39,817 nucleotides of DNA from Roseofilum halophilum BLCC-M91 (GTDB taxonomy: Bacteria > Cyanobacteriota > Cyanobacteriia > Cyanobacteriales > Desertifilaceae), in NCBI RefSeq assembly GCF_030068445.1, contig NZ_JAQPOK010000032.1, positions 1-39,817 on the forward strand, read 5' to 3'. Under the pieces are notes generated by a model. That model was given only the letters and a program-made list of their open reading frames with translations, made no database searches and was not told the origin of the DNA. A program made the position numbers and the translations under genes. This document shows positions 16,946 through 23,998 of this stretch, one piece after another (the first letter of the stretch is position 1; every line of letters starts with the position of its first letter).

Positions 16946-17413
16946 CTAAAGTCGATCCAGTTTACCCAGTTGGCGACGGGCTTCAAATAGCCCCAAAGCG
17001 GTACTGACTGAGAGATTCAGGCTCCGCACTCCGGGTTGATCCATCGGAATTTTGACTACACAATCACAATAGTGCAAGGCTTCTGGGGGCAAGCCTTGGG
17101 TTTCACTGCCAAAGAGGAGCCAGTCATTACTTTGGAAGGCAAAATGGATGTAGTTGGTAGTTCCGGAGGCACTAAAGCCGATGCACCGTCCTCCTTGAGC
17201 CAGTTGATGAGTGGTGAAAGTCTCCCAATCTAGATGATAGGTGAGATCGACGAAGGGCCAGTAGTCGAGTCCGGCCCGTTTCAGATAGCGATCGCTAATT
17301 TCAAAGCCTAGGGGCCCCACTAAATGTAGGGGAGTACGAGTTGCCGCACAAGTTCGGGCAATATTCCCGGTATTGGGAGGAATTTGGGGATGAACCAGAA
17401 CCACCCTAACCAT
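16946..17413 (-). CDS. trmL: tRNA (cytidine(34)-2'-O)-methyltransferase TrmL
   Basis: A SPOUT-superfamily enzyme that 2'-O-methylates the wobble base (C34 or U34) of leucine tRNAs with S-adenosylmethionine. The 155-residue product has the three SPOUT motifs: PQIPPNTGNIARTCAAT (residues 9-25), LLFGSETQGLP (about 98-108), and IPMDQPGVRSLNLSVSTALGLFEA (about 121-144), which forms the knotted cofactor site. The length is exactly that of the minimal TrmL/YibK family, with no extra RNA-binding domain. It is minus strand, 81 bp upstream of the gshA stop side, and may be transcribed on its own or after gshA. The ATG at 17413 is the natural start because the first strand (VRVVLVHP) follows directly. 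Confidence 0.94.
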   Translation of the reverse strand: MVRVVLVHPQIPPNTGNIARTCAATRTPLHLVGPLGFEISDRYLKRAGLDYWPFVDLTYHLDWETFTTHQLAQGGRCIGFSASGTTNYIHFAFQSNDWLLFGSETQGLPPEALHYCDCVVKIPMDQPGVRSLNLSVSTALGLFEARRQLGKLDRL

Positions 17414-17494
17414 AACCCTTTATCGTATCAGGAATTTTAATCAAACTGAACACTGACCCAGCCTCAAGGGAAGCGATTATTGGTTGTACAAAGA

Positions 17495-18631
17495 TTAAGC
17501 CACTAAGGGATGACAGAGGTGATCGGCCATTTCCTGTTCTTCTTGTTCAGTGTGAGCGATCGCCTGTTGCATCACCTGCTCCAGATTACCATAGCGTTGA
17601 TATTCCTGTAACCAGCGTAAGCTCTCATTGCCCTGGCGCAAAATCTTTTTCACGGGAGAAAGAAAACAACTAAATCCTTTTTGTTTGGCAAAGGGCCAAA
17701 CCCGATCGTAGAGTTCTTCTATCCACTCCCTGGCTAAAATTGAGCGTCCATCTTGCCAATGGGTTAACCGAGCCTCCAGACTCGACTGAGCCACCGCTTC
17801 TTCATTGGTAGCGGTTAGATCGACCAACCCTTGAGGATCGTCGCACAGCAAGAGGGGGTCTAAGCCTGGATCGGCGATCGCTTGCCATAACCGAGCCTCT
17901 AAGAGGGCAGTAATAGCTAAAAGGGCGATCGGATCGGTGACGAGATCGCAAATTCTCAATTCTAAACGATTGAGGTTATAGGGACGGCGATCGCCATTGG
18001 GACGTACCGAACTCCACAAATGGCGCACATTTTGCATCGTTCCTTTCGCCAACTGTTCCTGAGTCCAATCAATATAGTGGCGATGGCTTTCAAACAAGGG
18101 CACAAACTCAGGGGTTTGGGGAAAGACTTGCCAGCGCGTGGAATGGGAACCCGTCACCTGGCCATTAAAAAAGGGAGATGAAGCACTCAACGCTAGATAT
18201 AGGGGAGCTTCTAGGCGCACCAAACGACATGCCCGCATTAATACTTCGGGGTCAGCGATACCCATATTGATATGAATACTAGCGGTGACCACCTTTGTAC
18301 CATAAGTCTTTTCGATATATTCATGGTAAGGATTTTTGGGGTCAGAGCGATAAAAGCGATCGCCCCCACCCAAAGATAAGGTGCTGCCCGGAATCAGGGT
18401 ATAGTTCCCTAACCCCTTCAGATATTGGCGCAACCGTTGCCGAGGCACAACCAGTTCGCACAACAAACTCTCGTAACGACATAGGGGAGCAGTGGTGTAT
18501 TCCACATTGCGGCTATCGGGTTCGCGCACAAAACCATTGAGATCGGCCACAATGCGATCGGAAAGCCCCACGATCTCACCCTGGGGAGTCCCCGTGTACA
18601 TTTCAATTTCAAAGCCTTTGGAGAGGAGCAT
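17495..18631 (-). CDS. gshA: Glutamate-cysteine ligase, cyanobacterial type
   Basis: Catalyses the first, rate-limiting step of glutathione synthesis, joining glutamate and cysteine with ATP. The product belongs to the cyanobacterial gshA class: opening LSKGFEIEMYTGTPQGEIVGLSD, then NVEYTTAPL, the SIHINMGI strand, and NRLELRICD near residue 220. I prefer the ATG at 18631 because GAGGA on the minus strand lies six bases upstream of it; an ATG two codons earlier (18637) lies too close to that site. That gives 378 residues, the usual length. The gene begins only a few bases after the stop of the RCK channel-like gene, so the two are almost certainly co-transcribed. The last 25 residues are Glu/His-rich and probably disordered. 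Confidence 0.93.
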   Translation of the reverse strand: MLLSKGFEIEMYTGTPQGEIVGLSDRIVADLNGFVREPDSRNVEYTTAPLCRYESLLCELVVPRQRLRQYLKGLGNYTLIPGSTLSLGGGDRFYRSDPKNPYHEYIEKTYGTKVVTASIHINMGIADPEVLMRACRLVRLEAPLYLALSASSPFFNGQVTGSHSTRWQVFPQTPEFVPLFESHRHYIDWTQEQLAKGTMQNVRHLWSSVRPNGDRRPYNLNRLELRICDLVTDPIALLAITALLEARLWQAIADPGLDPLLLCDDPQGLVDLTATNEEAVAQSSLEARLTHWQDGRSILAREWIEELYDRVWPFAKQKGFSCFLSPVKKILRQGNESLRWLQEYQRYGNLEQVMQQAIAHTEQEEQEMADHLCHPLVA

Positions 18632-18644
18632 ATCCATTCCTCAA

Positions 18645-20420
18645 TCATTCTTGTTCTAGCTTATAGCGATCGCCCTCCCTCCGGAAAGGATAGCCATTCC
18701 CCATTTCTGGCTCGGACGTACCTTGACTCCCCCGAATCCCCCCAGAAGAAGATTTTACCCGCCATAACTGATCCAGTTGGGTCGCTGGAATGGTCAAATA
18801 CAAAACATCCCCAGGGGTTAACAAGGTCTCTAATAAATCCCAACTATGGACGACCTGATGATAATTCGTTTCCAAATACAGGGGCACAAAATCCGCCTGC
18901 ATAGCCGCATCTTTCACCCGTTGGCCACAAAAGGGATGGCTGGGGGTAATTAACGCCGCCAGAGCAACCCACAAACTTTTACCCGTCATCCCATTACCCA
19001 AGATTCTCCCCCCTAGGGCAGCCGCCGCAAAGGAAGGAGCCGCTAAATCAATGGGACTGAGAACCGAGTCGAGATCGAAGACTTGTTGGAATAATTTAGC
19101 AAAATGGGGGTCTTGGTTTCGGACAATCACCGGTAATTTGGGCACTAAACCCTTACTGCTGAGGGCAATTTCCAGATTAATCGTATCATTGCTGGTTACG
19201 GCAAATAGGCTCTCTGCCCGTTGGATATTGGCCGTCTCTAAGGTGGTGGCTAAACAGGCATCACTCAGAATGACGGGCACTTTTAGGCCATAAGCAGCAT
19301 TCAGAAACCGACACTTAGCATCCGGTTCAATGACCACCACTTCATAGCCTTTAGCGTGGAGTTGACGGACGATTTCCATACCGATACCGCCTAAACCACA
19401 AACAATATAGTGATTGCGTTGGGGAATGGGGGCAGTTTCTAGAAGTTTGCGGAATCGAGTTCCCAAAACCCAATCGTTGAGCAGAGCGTAGCCAATACCG
19501 ATAATGCCTGCCCCCATTAGCATCATCAAGGCAGTGAACACTTTAATCGCAGCAGGGGCTTGTTCAGCCACTTCTTCTTGTCCCCCTGCACCGGTAATCA
19601 TGCCCACGGAAAAATAGAGAGCATCGACAACAGGAACTTCCCAGTTGATGGTGGTATAGGTGAAAGTAGCCACCAGAATGGTTAGAAGCAGCAGTAGGGT
19701 AACCAGAACTGAGGATTGAAAATGTTGTTGAAATTGGCGTAAATAGGTGATGAATTTGCCAATTTTAGCCAAGATTGAGGTGGAGGAGAGTTTGGGACTC
19801 GGTTCAGTGGCTAGAATGAGGCGATCGCCGATTTGTAATTCCCGCTCTTGCATCACCCCAGATATTAAATCGGTTTTGCCATGGTGGGGCAGATAGTAAA
19901 TCAGCATTCGATGGGGATTTTCCCACAGAGCTGTTAGGCTCGTTCCCAGCCAAGGATGATTGGCATCGATACATTCTTCGTAGATGGGCCAAGTTTGGTT
20001 GTAGAGTTTCAGTTGACCAATGGCATGATTGCCAAATGCGGCAAACATGAATACCGGTGCAGCCAGGGAAGACACACTCATGGTGGTGTGTTGGGGTAGA
20101 GTGCGATCGAGGCGATCGCCTAAATTCGTATTAAATAAGCGATTAATCACCCGAATCTGAGGATTTAAGATCCTCGCTTGCACCAAAATCGCCAAATTTT
20201 CCGCATCATCATTACTAGCAATGACCAAAGTGTCGGCTTTCACGATTCCAGCCTTCAGAAGAGTAGAGGCTGAACGCAAGTCACCCACAACAATATTGGT
20301 ATTTTCGCCAGGAACCGGTTTGGTCGATATGCCAATCACCACAGCTCCCTGTTGTCTGAGCAGGGAATAAATAGTGTATCCAGTACGTCCAAGACCACAA
20401 ACAATAATTCGAGGTTTCAT
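18645..20420 (-). CDS. Two-RCK channel-like protein with unusual pore filter
   Basis: A 591-residue membrane protein with the layout RCK_N (Rossmann motif GLGRTG at 9-14), RCK_C, two-helix pore (TM1 about 237-255, TM2 about 290-314), second RCK_N (GLGGIG at 342-347) and RCK_C. Such proteins gate ion flow in response to nucleotides or other ligands. The pore loop reads FSVGMITGAGGQEE where potassium channels have TVGYGD, so selectivity is probably not that of a classical K+ channel. An N-terminal RCK before the pore is also unusual for MthK-type channels. The start at 20420 puts the Rossmann strand right at the N-terminus; the frame also opens with a GTG at 20444. It directly precedes gshA. 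CASTOR/POLLUX-like or KefC-like relatives are possible, but I cannot decide between them. Confidence 0.85.
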   Translation of the reverse strand: MKPRIIVCGLGRTGYTIYSLLRQQGAVVIGISTKPVPGENTNIVVGDLRSASTLLKAGIVKADTLVIASNDDAENLAILVQARILNPQIRVINRLFNTNLGDRLDRTLPQHTTMSVSSLAAPVFMFAAFGNHAIGQLKLYNQTWPIYEECIDANHPWLGTSLTALWENPHRMLIYYLPHHGKTDLISGVMQERELQIGDRLILATEPSPKLSSTSILAKIGKFITYLRQFQQHFQSSVLVTLLLLLTILVATFTYTTINWEVPVVDALYFSVGMITGAGGQEEVAEQAPAAIKVFTALMMLMGAGIIGIGYALLNDWVLGTRFRKLLETAPIPQRNHYIVCGLGGIGMEIVRQLHAKGYEVVVIEPDAKCRFLNAAYGLKVPVILSDACLATTLETANIQRAESLFAVTSNDTINLEIALSSKGLVPKLPVIVRNQDPHFAKLFQQVFDLDSVLSPIDLAAPSFAAAALGGRILGNGMTGKSLWVALAALITPSHPFCGQRVKDAAMQADFVPLYLETNYHQVVHSWDLLETLLTPGDVLYLTIPATQLDQLWRVKSSSGGIRGSQGTSEPEMGNGYPFRREGDRYKLEQE

Positions 20421-20704
20421 ATAAAGGTAGGGTATCACCGTCACGAGCTGAATTCAGCGGTGTTATCAGATTGAACCTTCCATTGTTGATGAGTATGGCC
20501 CCCTAGACTGTAACTGAAAACACCATCAGTGCTGCTCACCTGAGTTTTCGCTGATGGCTAACCTGAAAGAAATGAGTGGCGATCGCTTCCTGCACGGGAG
20601 CTACGGTTACTGGAGTCAGTTTTTTAGTCTTCATGACCCATGACCTCTGAGGTTCGTGGTAAAATTGATATTGCGACTCAGCTCACTGACACAACAAAAC
20701 ACTC

Positions 20705-21343
20705 GTGTATCTGCAAGACGATCCTTACGCTCAAAAGAGAAAACAGTTTATCACTTTAGTAATGAAACGGGTTAAACCAGGTACGGGTAGTAGTTTGGAT
20801 TTTTTAAATCAAAGAACATGGATCTATCCAGTGACCAATCTTAAAACCATCATTCTTCAAGCGCCTTTTGTCATTGTGGAAGGAATTGCTACTCGGCTAT
20901 ATATGCCCGAAAGAAACACTCTTGATTTAGATATTTTAATTTTATCAGAAGATGCTCTATTGGTTTATCAAGATTTAGAACGAGCCAAAAGTAGACGAAT
21001 CGGAAATTTAAGCATTCCTGGGAGTCAGTGGCAGTTATCTGATGGCACTTCTCTAGATGTCATCGAATCTACTACATCTTGGGCAACAGAAGCCATTGCT
21101 AATCCTAATTATGCTCCTGATGGACTGCCCATTATTGCTTTACCTTATCTGGTTTTAATGAAGTTAACAGCGAGTCGATCTCAAGATTTAGCCGATATCA
21201 GTCGCATGATGGGAGGCACGGAAGAGTCCCAACTGCAAGAAGTTAGAAGGATCGTTCAAGTTTACCTACCCAGTGCCGCAGAAGATTTAGAAAGCTTAAT
21301 TACTCTGGGAAAGCTAGAAAGAGAAACTGATGAAATAGGATGA
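20705..21343 (+). CDS. Nucleotidyltransferase-fold protein (AbiEii-like)
   Basis: A predicted member of the DNA polymerase beta-type nucleotidyltransferase superfamily. The 212-residue product has VEGIATRLYMPERNTLDLDILI, with the paired metal-binding Asp74 and Asp76, and a third candidate Asp118 in GTSLDVIES. A helical segment (YLVLMKLTASRSQDLADISRMMG) follows, typical of AbiEii/MenT-like and related proteins. These often act as toxins or modify tRNA or proteins, but many are uncharacterised. The start is a GTG at 20705; an internal ATG at residue 20 is an alternative. No antitoxin-like gene lies next to it: the 284 bp upstream contain no convincing frame, and the next gene is unrelated. Its AT content is higher than that of its neighbours, which hints at acquisition. 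Confidence 0.7.
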   Translation: MYLQDDPYAQKRKQFITLVMKRVKPGTGSSLDFLNQRTWIYPVTNLKTIILQAPFVIVEGIATRLYMPERNTLDLDILILSEDALLVYQDLERAKSRRIGNLSIPGSQWQLSDGTSLDVIESTTSWATEAIANPNYAPDGLPIIALPYLVLMKLTASRSQDLADISRMMGGTEESQLQEVRRIVQVYLPSAAEDLESLITLGKLERETDEIG

Positions 21344-21461
21344 GAAGCCTGGTTTCTTTAACCCGACTTCTAGCTCACCCGAAAATTATCCCACTAAGGA
21401 ACATTTTCTGCCCCGATCTGTCTTTACGAGGAGTGGACTTGAAGTTTAGGAGTTTGGCAAA

Positions 21462-22103
21462 TTGAAACCCATGCCCCCCATTTTCACCCAAGCGAATCTT
21501 AAAAAATCTGTCAGTATTGTCTTGCTCTTACTGGGCATTTATGTCACTGGATTAGGGACTTGGATAAAAATTCAAACGACTTTAGCGCTGCGAGAATCTC
21601 CCCAACCCGAAGCGATTTTAATGTTGGGAGGAAATCATGAACGGGAACCCTTTACGGCACAATTTGCCGCCCAGCAAGAGTATCCCCTAGACATCTGGGT
21701 TTCTTCTGGAGTGGGGCGTAAAAAAGCGACTGAAGCGTTCCAAGCGGCGGGAATTCCGGAAGAACAGGTTCATCTGGATTATCAGGCAGTAGATACAGTA
21801 ACCAATTTTTCCACATTAGTCGATGATTTGACAGCTAAAGATATTGACCATGTTTATCTAATCACTTCTGATTTTCATATGCCTAGATCGAAGGCGATCG
21901 CTACTATTATTTTAGGCAGTCAAGGGATTGCGTTTACCCCCATCGAAGTGCCGTCTTCAGATGATGGAGAATCTCCCCTCAGTATTGCGAGAGATGTGAG
22001 CCGGTCGATTTTATGGACATTGACTGGGCGCACTGCGGCGACGCTGAATCCGCAATTCCATAAATTGCGTGCCCAGAATCTGAAGGAAGTTGAAGCGCTA
22101 TAA
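21462..22103 (+). CDS. YdcF/SanA-family protein (DUF218)
   Basis: A membrane-anchored member of the YdcF (DUF218) superfamily, whose members include SanA and ElyC and act in envelope or peptidoglycan precursor metabolism; the reaction is unsettled. The 213-residue product has one N-terminal membrane helix (about 16-36). Family motifs follow: AILMLGG (51-57), the SSGVG loop, DTVTNFSTL and VYLITSDFHMPRS, whose HMPRS matches the conserved H-x-x-R element. The start is a TTG at 21462, with AGGAG at 21448-21452 nine bases upstream; an in-frame ATG three codons later lies too far from that site. The stop codon forms the first bases of the heptamer repeat that follows. Confidence 0.88.
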   Translation: MKPMPPIFTQANLKKSVSIVLLLLGIYVTGLGTWIKIQTTLALRESPQPEAILMLGGNHEREPFTAQFAAQQEYPLDIWVSSGVGRKKATEAFQAAGIPEEQVHLDYQAVDTVTNFSTLVDDLTAKDIDHVYLITSDFHMPRSKAIATIILGSQGIAFTPIEVPSSDDGESPLSIARDVSRSILWTLTGRTAATLNPQFHKLRAQNLKEVEAL

Positions 22104-22142
22104 CAATTAACAATTAACAATTAACAATTAACAATTAACAAT
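22101..22142. repeat. Heptanucleotide tandem repeat, TAACAAT x6
   Basis: Six perfect copies of TAACAAT fill the gap between two convergent genes. The first TAA is the stop of the YdcF gene, and the last base begins the minus-strand stop codon of the cupin gene. The whole intergenic space is repeat. Confidence 0.95.
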
Positions 22143-22603
22143 TATTGAAATAGTGCTTTTGTGCGATCGCCTCGGCGCAAAACTTCAAAGTCTTCTGTGT
22201 CTAATTCTACGGGAGTACCACTGCGAATCAGTTCGGCAAAATCTTCATTGGGAACCATAATACAGAGGGTGTACATGCGCCCTTTTCCTGTATTTTCAAT
22301 CACATGGGTTCCTGTGGGGGGAACCATTAAACTATCTCCGGCTTGAATGGTGACTACTTTGCCGTCACAATAGGCTAATCCTTCTCCTTTTAAGATAAAA
22401 AACATTTCTACGGCTAATTGATGGCGGTTGGGGGGCGTTTTACCTCCTGGATCGAAAATTTCAATACAATAGGTTAAGGAAAAATCGGACATGGTAGGAT
22501 CGAAGACGATCGCCAGCCGATTGCTGTCTTGAGGACTGATGCGGTAGGCTTGGTATTCAGTGGGAGATTTGACCACCGGAATCATACAATGATGCTTATT
22601 CAT
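22142..22603 (-). CDS. Cupin-domain protein
   Basis: A 153-residue single-domain cupin of the Cupin_2 type. The beta-barrel core contains HQLAVEMFFILKGEG (His61, Glu66 as possible metal ligands), followed by GDSLMVPPTGTHVIENTG (His100). Only three of the four usual ligands are clear, so metal binding is plausible but not certain. It may be an enzyme (isomerase or dioxygenase type) or a small-molecule sensor. It starts at an ATG 40 bp after the stop of the isochorismatase-family hydrolase on the same strand, so the pair probably forms an operon acting on one substrate, unknown at present. Confidence 0.82.
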   Translation of the reverse strand: MNKHHCMIPVVKSPTEYQAYRISPQDSNRLAIVFDPTMSDFSLTYCIEIFDPGGKTPPNRHQLAVEMFFILKGEGLAYCDGKVVTIQAGDSLMVPPTGTHVIENTGKGRMYTLCIMVPNEDFAELIRSGTPVELDTEDFEVLRRGDRTKALFQ

Positions 22604-22643
22604 AATCTTTCAGTAAAGAATAATAAATAATAGAATCTGAGCT

Positions 22644-23417
22644 TTAATCGGGTTCAATTCCCTTAAGGATCGCTTCACTGTGACAGACAAAGCCAAAACA
22701 TTGTTTGACATTATAAAGGGTAGCATCCCAGCAATAGGGGGGTGAGGTAGTGGCGGTGCAGTCTTGAACTAAAATACAGTCGTAGCCAAGAAAGTTGGCA
22801 TCTTGTAAGGTACAGAGAACACATTGATCGGCATTCACTCCGGCAAAAAAGAGGGTGGTTTTGCCCAGGTTGCGGAGAATACTGTCGAGGGGAGTATCCC
22901 AAAAGCCACTCATACGGTATTTGGCGATGTGAATATCTTCCGGTTGCGGTACGAGTTCGTCAACAATGGCGGCAGCCCAACTGCCTGTGGTGAGTACCTG
23001 TGCGTCTTTTTCGGGTAGGCGATCGCCTAAGCCAATGCCTTCTCCGGTCGGATTATACACATGCCTTAAGCCAGCGCTGATATTGAGTAAGTCGGGACGG
23101 TTGCCCCAGTTGAGCCAAATAATGGGGACTTTCTCGGCGCGAAAGCGGGGTAAAAGCTGATTTAAGGGAGCAATGGGCGATCGCGCTGGAGACACATCGA
23201 CCCCAATATGGGCTAACCAACCCTGGGGATGACAAAAGTCATTTTGCATATCAATTACCAATAGGGCAGACTTGGCTAAATCTAACCGTAAGGTTTTGGT
23301 GGCAGTGGTGAGGGTAAGGGGTTGGGGAGGAATCGCAGGACGGGTAATATCAGCAGTATCGGCATTCACCTGCCAAGCATTGGGTGGAGTACCCAGAGAA
23401 TTGAGCGCAAGAGTCAT
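22644..23417 (-). CDS. Isochorismatase-family cysteine hydrolase
   Basis: A hydrolase of the isochorismatase-like superfamily, which cleaves C-N bonds (amide, ureido or biuret types) through a cysteine nucleophile. From the ATG at 23417 the product is 257 residues. The triad is visible: Asp56 in VIDMQNDF, Lys166 in HIAKYRMSGF and Cys199 in GVNADQCV, with the usual cis-peptide region before the cysteine. The N-terminal ~45 residues are an extra segment not needed for the fold. The minus-strand GAGGAG lies a few bases before this ATG. The frame opens five codons earlier at a TTG that overlaps this ribosome site, so I reject that start. It is divergent from gvpA and probably co-transcribed with the cupin. 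Substrate candidates include biuret and ureidoacrylate-like compounds. Confidence 0.88.
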   Translation of the reverse strand: MTLALNSLGTPPNAWQVNADTADITRPAIPPQPLTLTTATKTLRLDLAKSALLVIDMQNDFCHPQGWLAHIGVDVSPARSPIAPLNQLLPRFRAEKVPIIWLNWGNRPDLLNISAGLRHVYNPTGEGIGLGDRLPEKDAQVLTTGSWAAAIVDELVPQPEDIHIAKYRMSGFWDTPLDSILRNLGKTTLFFAGVNADQCVLCTLQDANFLGYDCILVQDCTATTSPPYCWDATLYNVKQCFGFVCHSEAILKGIEPD

Positions 23418-23466
23418 GGGATAGCTCCTCAAATTATGATGAATTTAAGTAAAGTGTAGGCGAAAT

Positions 23467-23498
23467 TTGACGAAAATCACGCCATTGTCCGATAAAAT
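23467..23498 (+). promoter_or_regulatory. Candidate gvpA promoter
   Basis: TTGACG (23467-23472) and a -10-like element, GATAAA (23491-23496, 18-bp spacer) or TAAAAT (23493-23498, 20-bp spacer), lie 135-165 bp upstream of gvpA. The spacer lengths are not ideal, so this is a suggestion. The region is shared with the divergent hydrolase. Confidence 0.4.
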
Positions 23499-23632
23499 AG
23501 AGAACTATGAGCCGAAGTCAGGGAAGGAGAGATCGATACATTGGCGATCGATCCAAAACATCCTCACCTGATGGGTATATGCTTGGCTCTTCTGCACCTC
23601 CAATTGCCCAATCAAAACAGGGAAAAATTATT

Positions 23633-23851
23633 ATGGCTGTTGAAAAAGTAAACTCTTCATCGAGTCTCGGAGAAGTGGTCGATCGCATCCTCGATAAAGG
23701 AATTGTAATTGATGCTTGGGTTCGGGTCTCCTTAGTGGGCATTGAATTACTGGCCATTGAAGCCCGTGTGGTCATTGCTTCAGTTGAAACTTACCTTAAA
23801 TATGCCGAAGCAGTCGGATTAACCGCTCAAGCGGCTGTTCCGGCAGTTTAG
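23633..23851 (+). CDS. gvpA: Gas vesicle structural protein GvpA
   Basis: The main shell protein of gas vesicles, which gives the cell buoyancy; it assembles into the ribs of the hollow, air-permeable protein cylinder. The 72-residue product starts [40 protein letters not shown] and is almost invariant across cyanobacteria: a short helix, two amphipathic beta strands ([16 protein letters not shown]), then a second helix. Length is standard. The frame is open upstream to 23507, but GvpA homology begins at the ATG at 23633, preceded by a weak GGGA. It is the first gene of the cluster, and a 10-bp hairpin at 23894 separates it from gvpC. Only one gvpA copy is present here. Confidence 0.98.
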   Translation: MAVEKVNSSSSLGEVVDRILDKGIVIDAWVRVSLVGIELLAIEARVVIASVETYLKYAEAVGLTAQAAVPAV

Positions 23852-23893
23852 TCTCAGGATTAAACTGGCTTTCGATGAGGTATTGCTATCTTG

Positions 23894-23923
23894 GAGGAAA
23901 TAGGAACTCCTTTCTATTTCCTC
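23894..23923 (+). terminator. Hairpin between gvpA and gvpC (partial terminator)
   Basis: A perfect 10-bp stem GAGGAAATAG / CTATTTCCTC encloses a 10-base loop. No T run follows, so it probably trims or stabilises gvpA mRNA, or partly terminates it, keeping GvpA levels above those of downstream genes. Confidence 0.6.
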
Positions 23924-23998
23924 TGATTAGAAAGTTAAATCAAATATTAGGACTGCGGTCTGAGAAACAGAGCTTCTAGGGAAGGGGATGAAAAGACT

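Noticed and set aside
16604-16949. Two overlapping plus-strand frames between trmL and the M23 gene
   Set aside because: No ribosome sites, no recognisable product, and they conflict with each other in frame.
20630-20745. Small antitoxin gene before the nucleotidyltransferase
   Set aside because: The only ATG frame there is about 37 codons, overlaps the next gene and has no ribosome site.
23507-23632. N-terminal extension of GvpA by 42 residues
   Set aside because: GvpA is nearly invariant and starts at MAVEK; the extension is low-complexity leader sequence.
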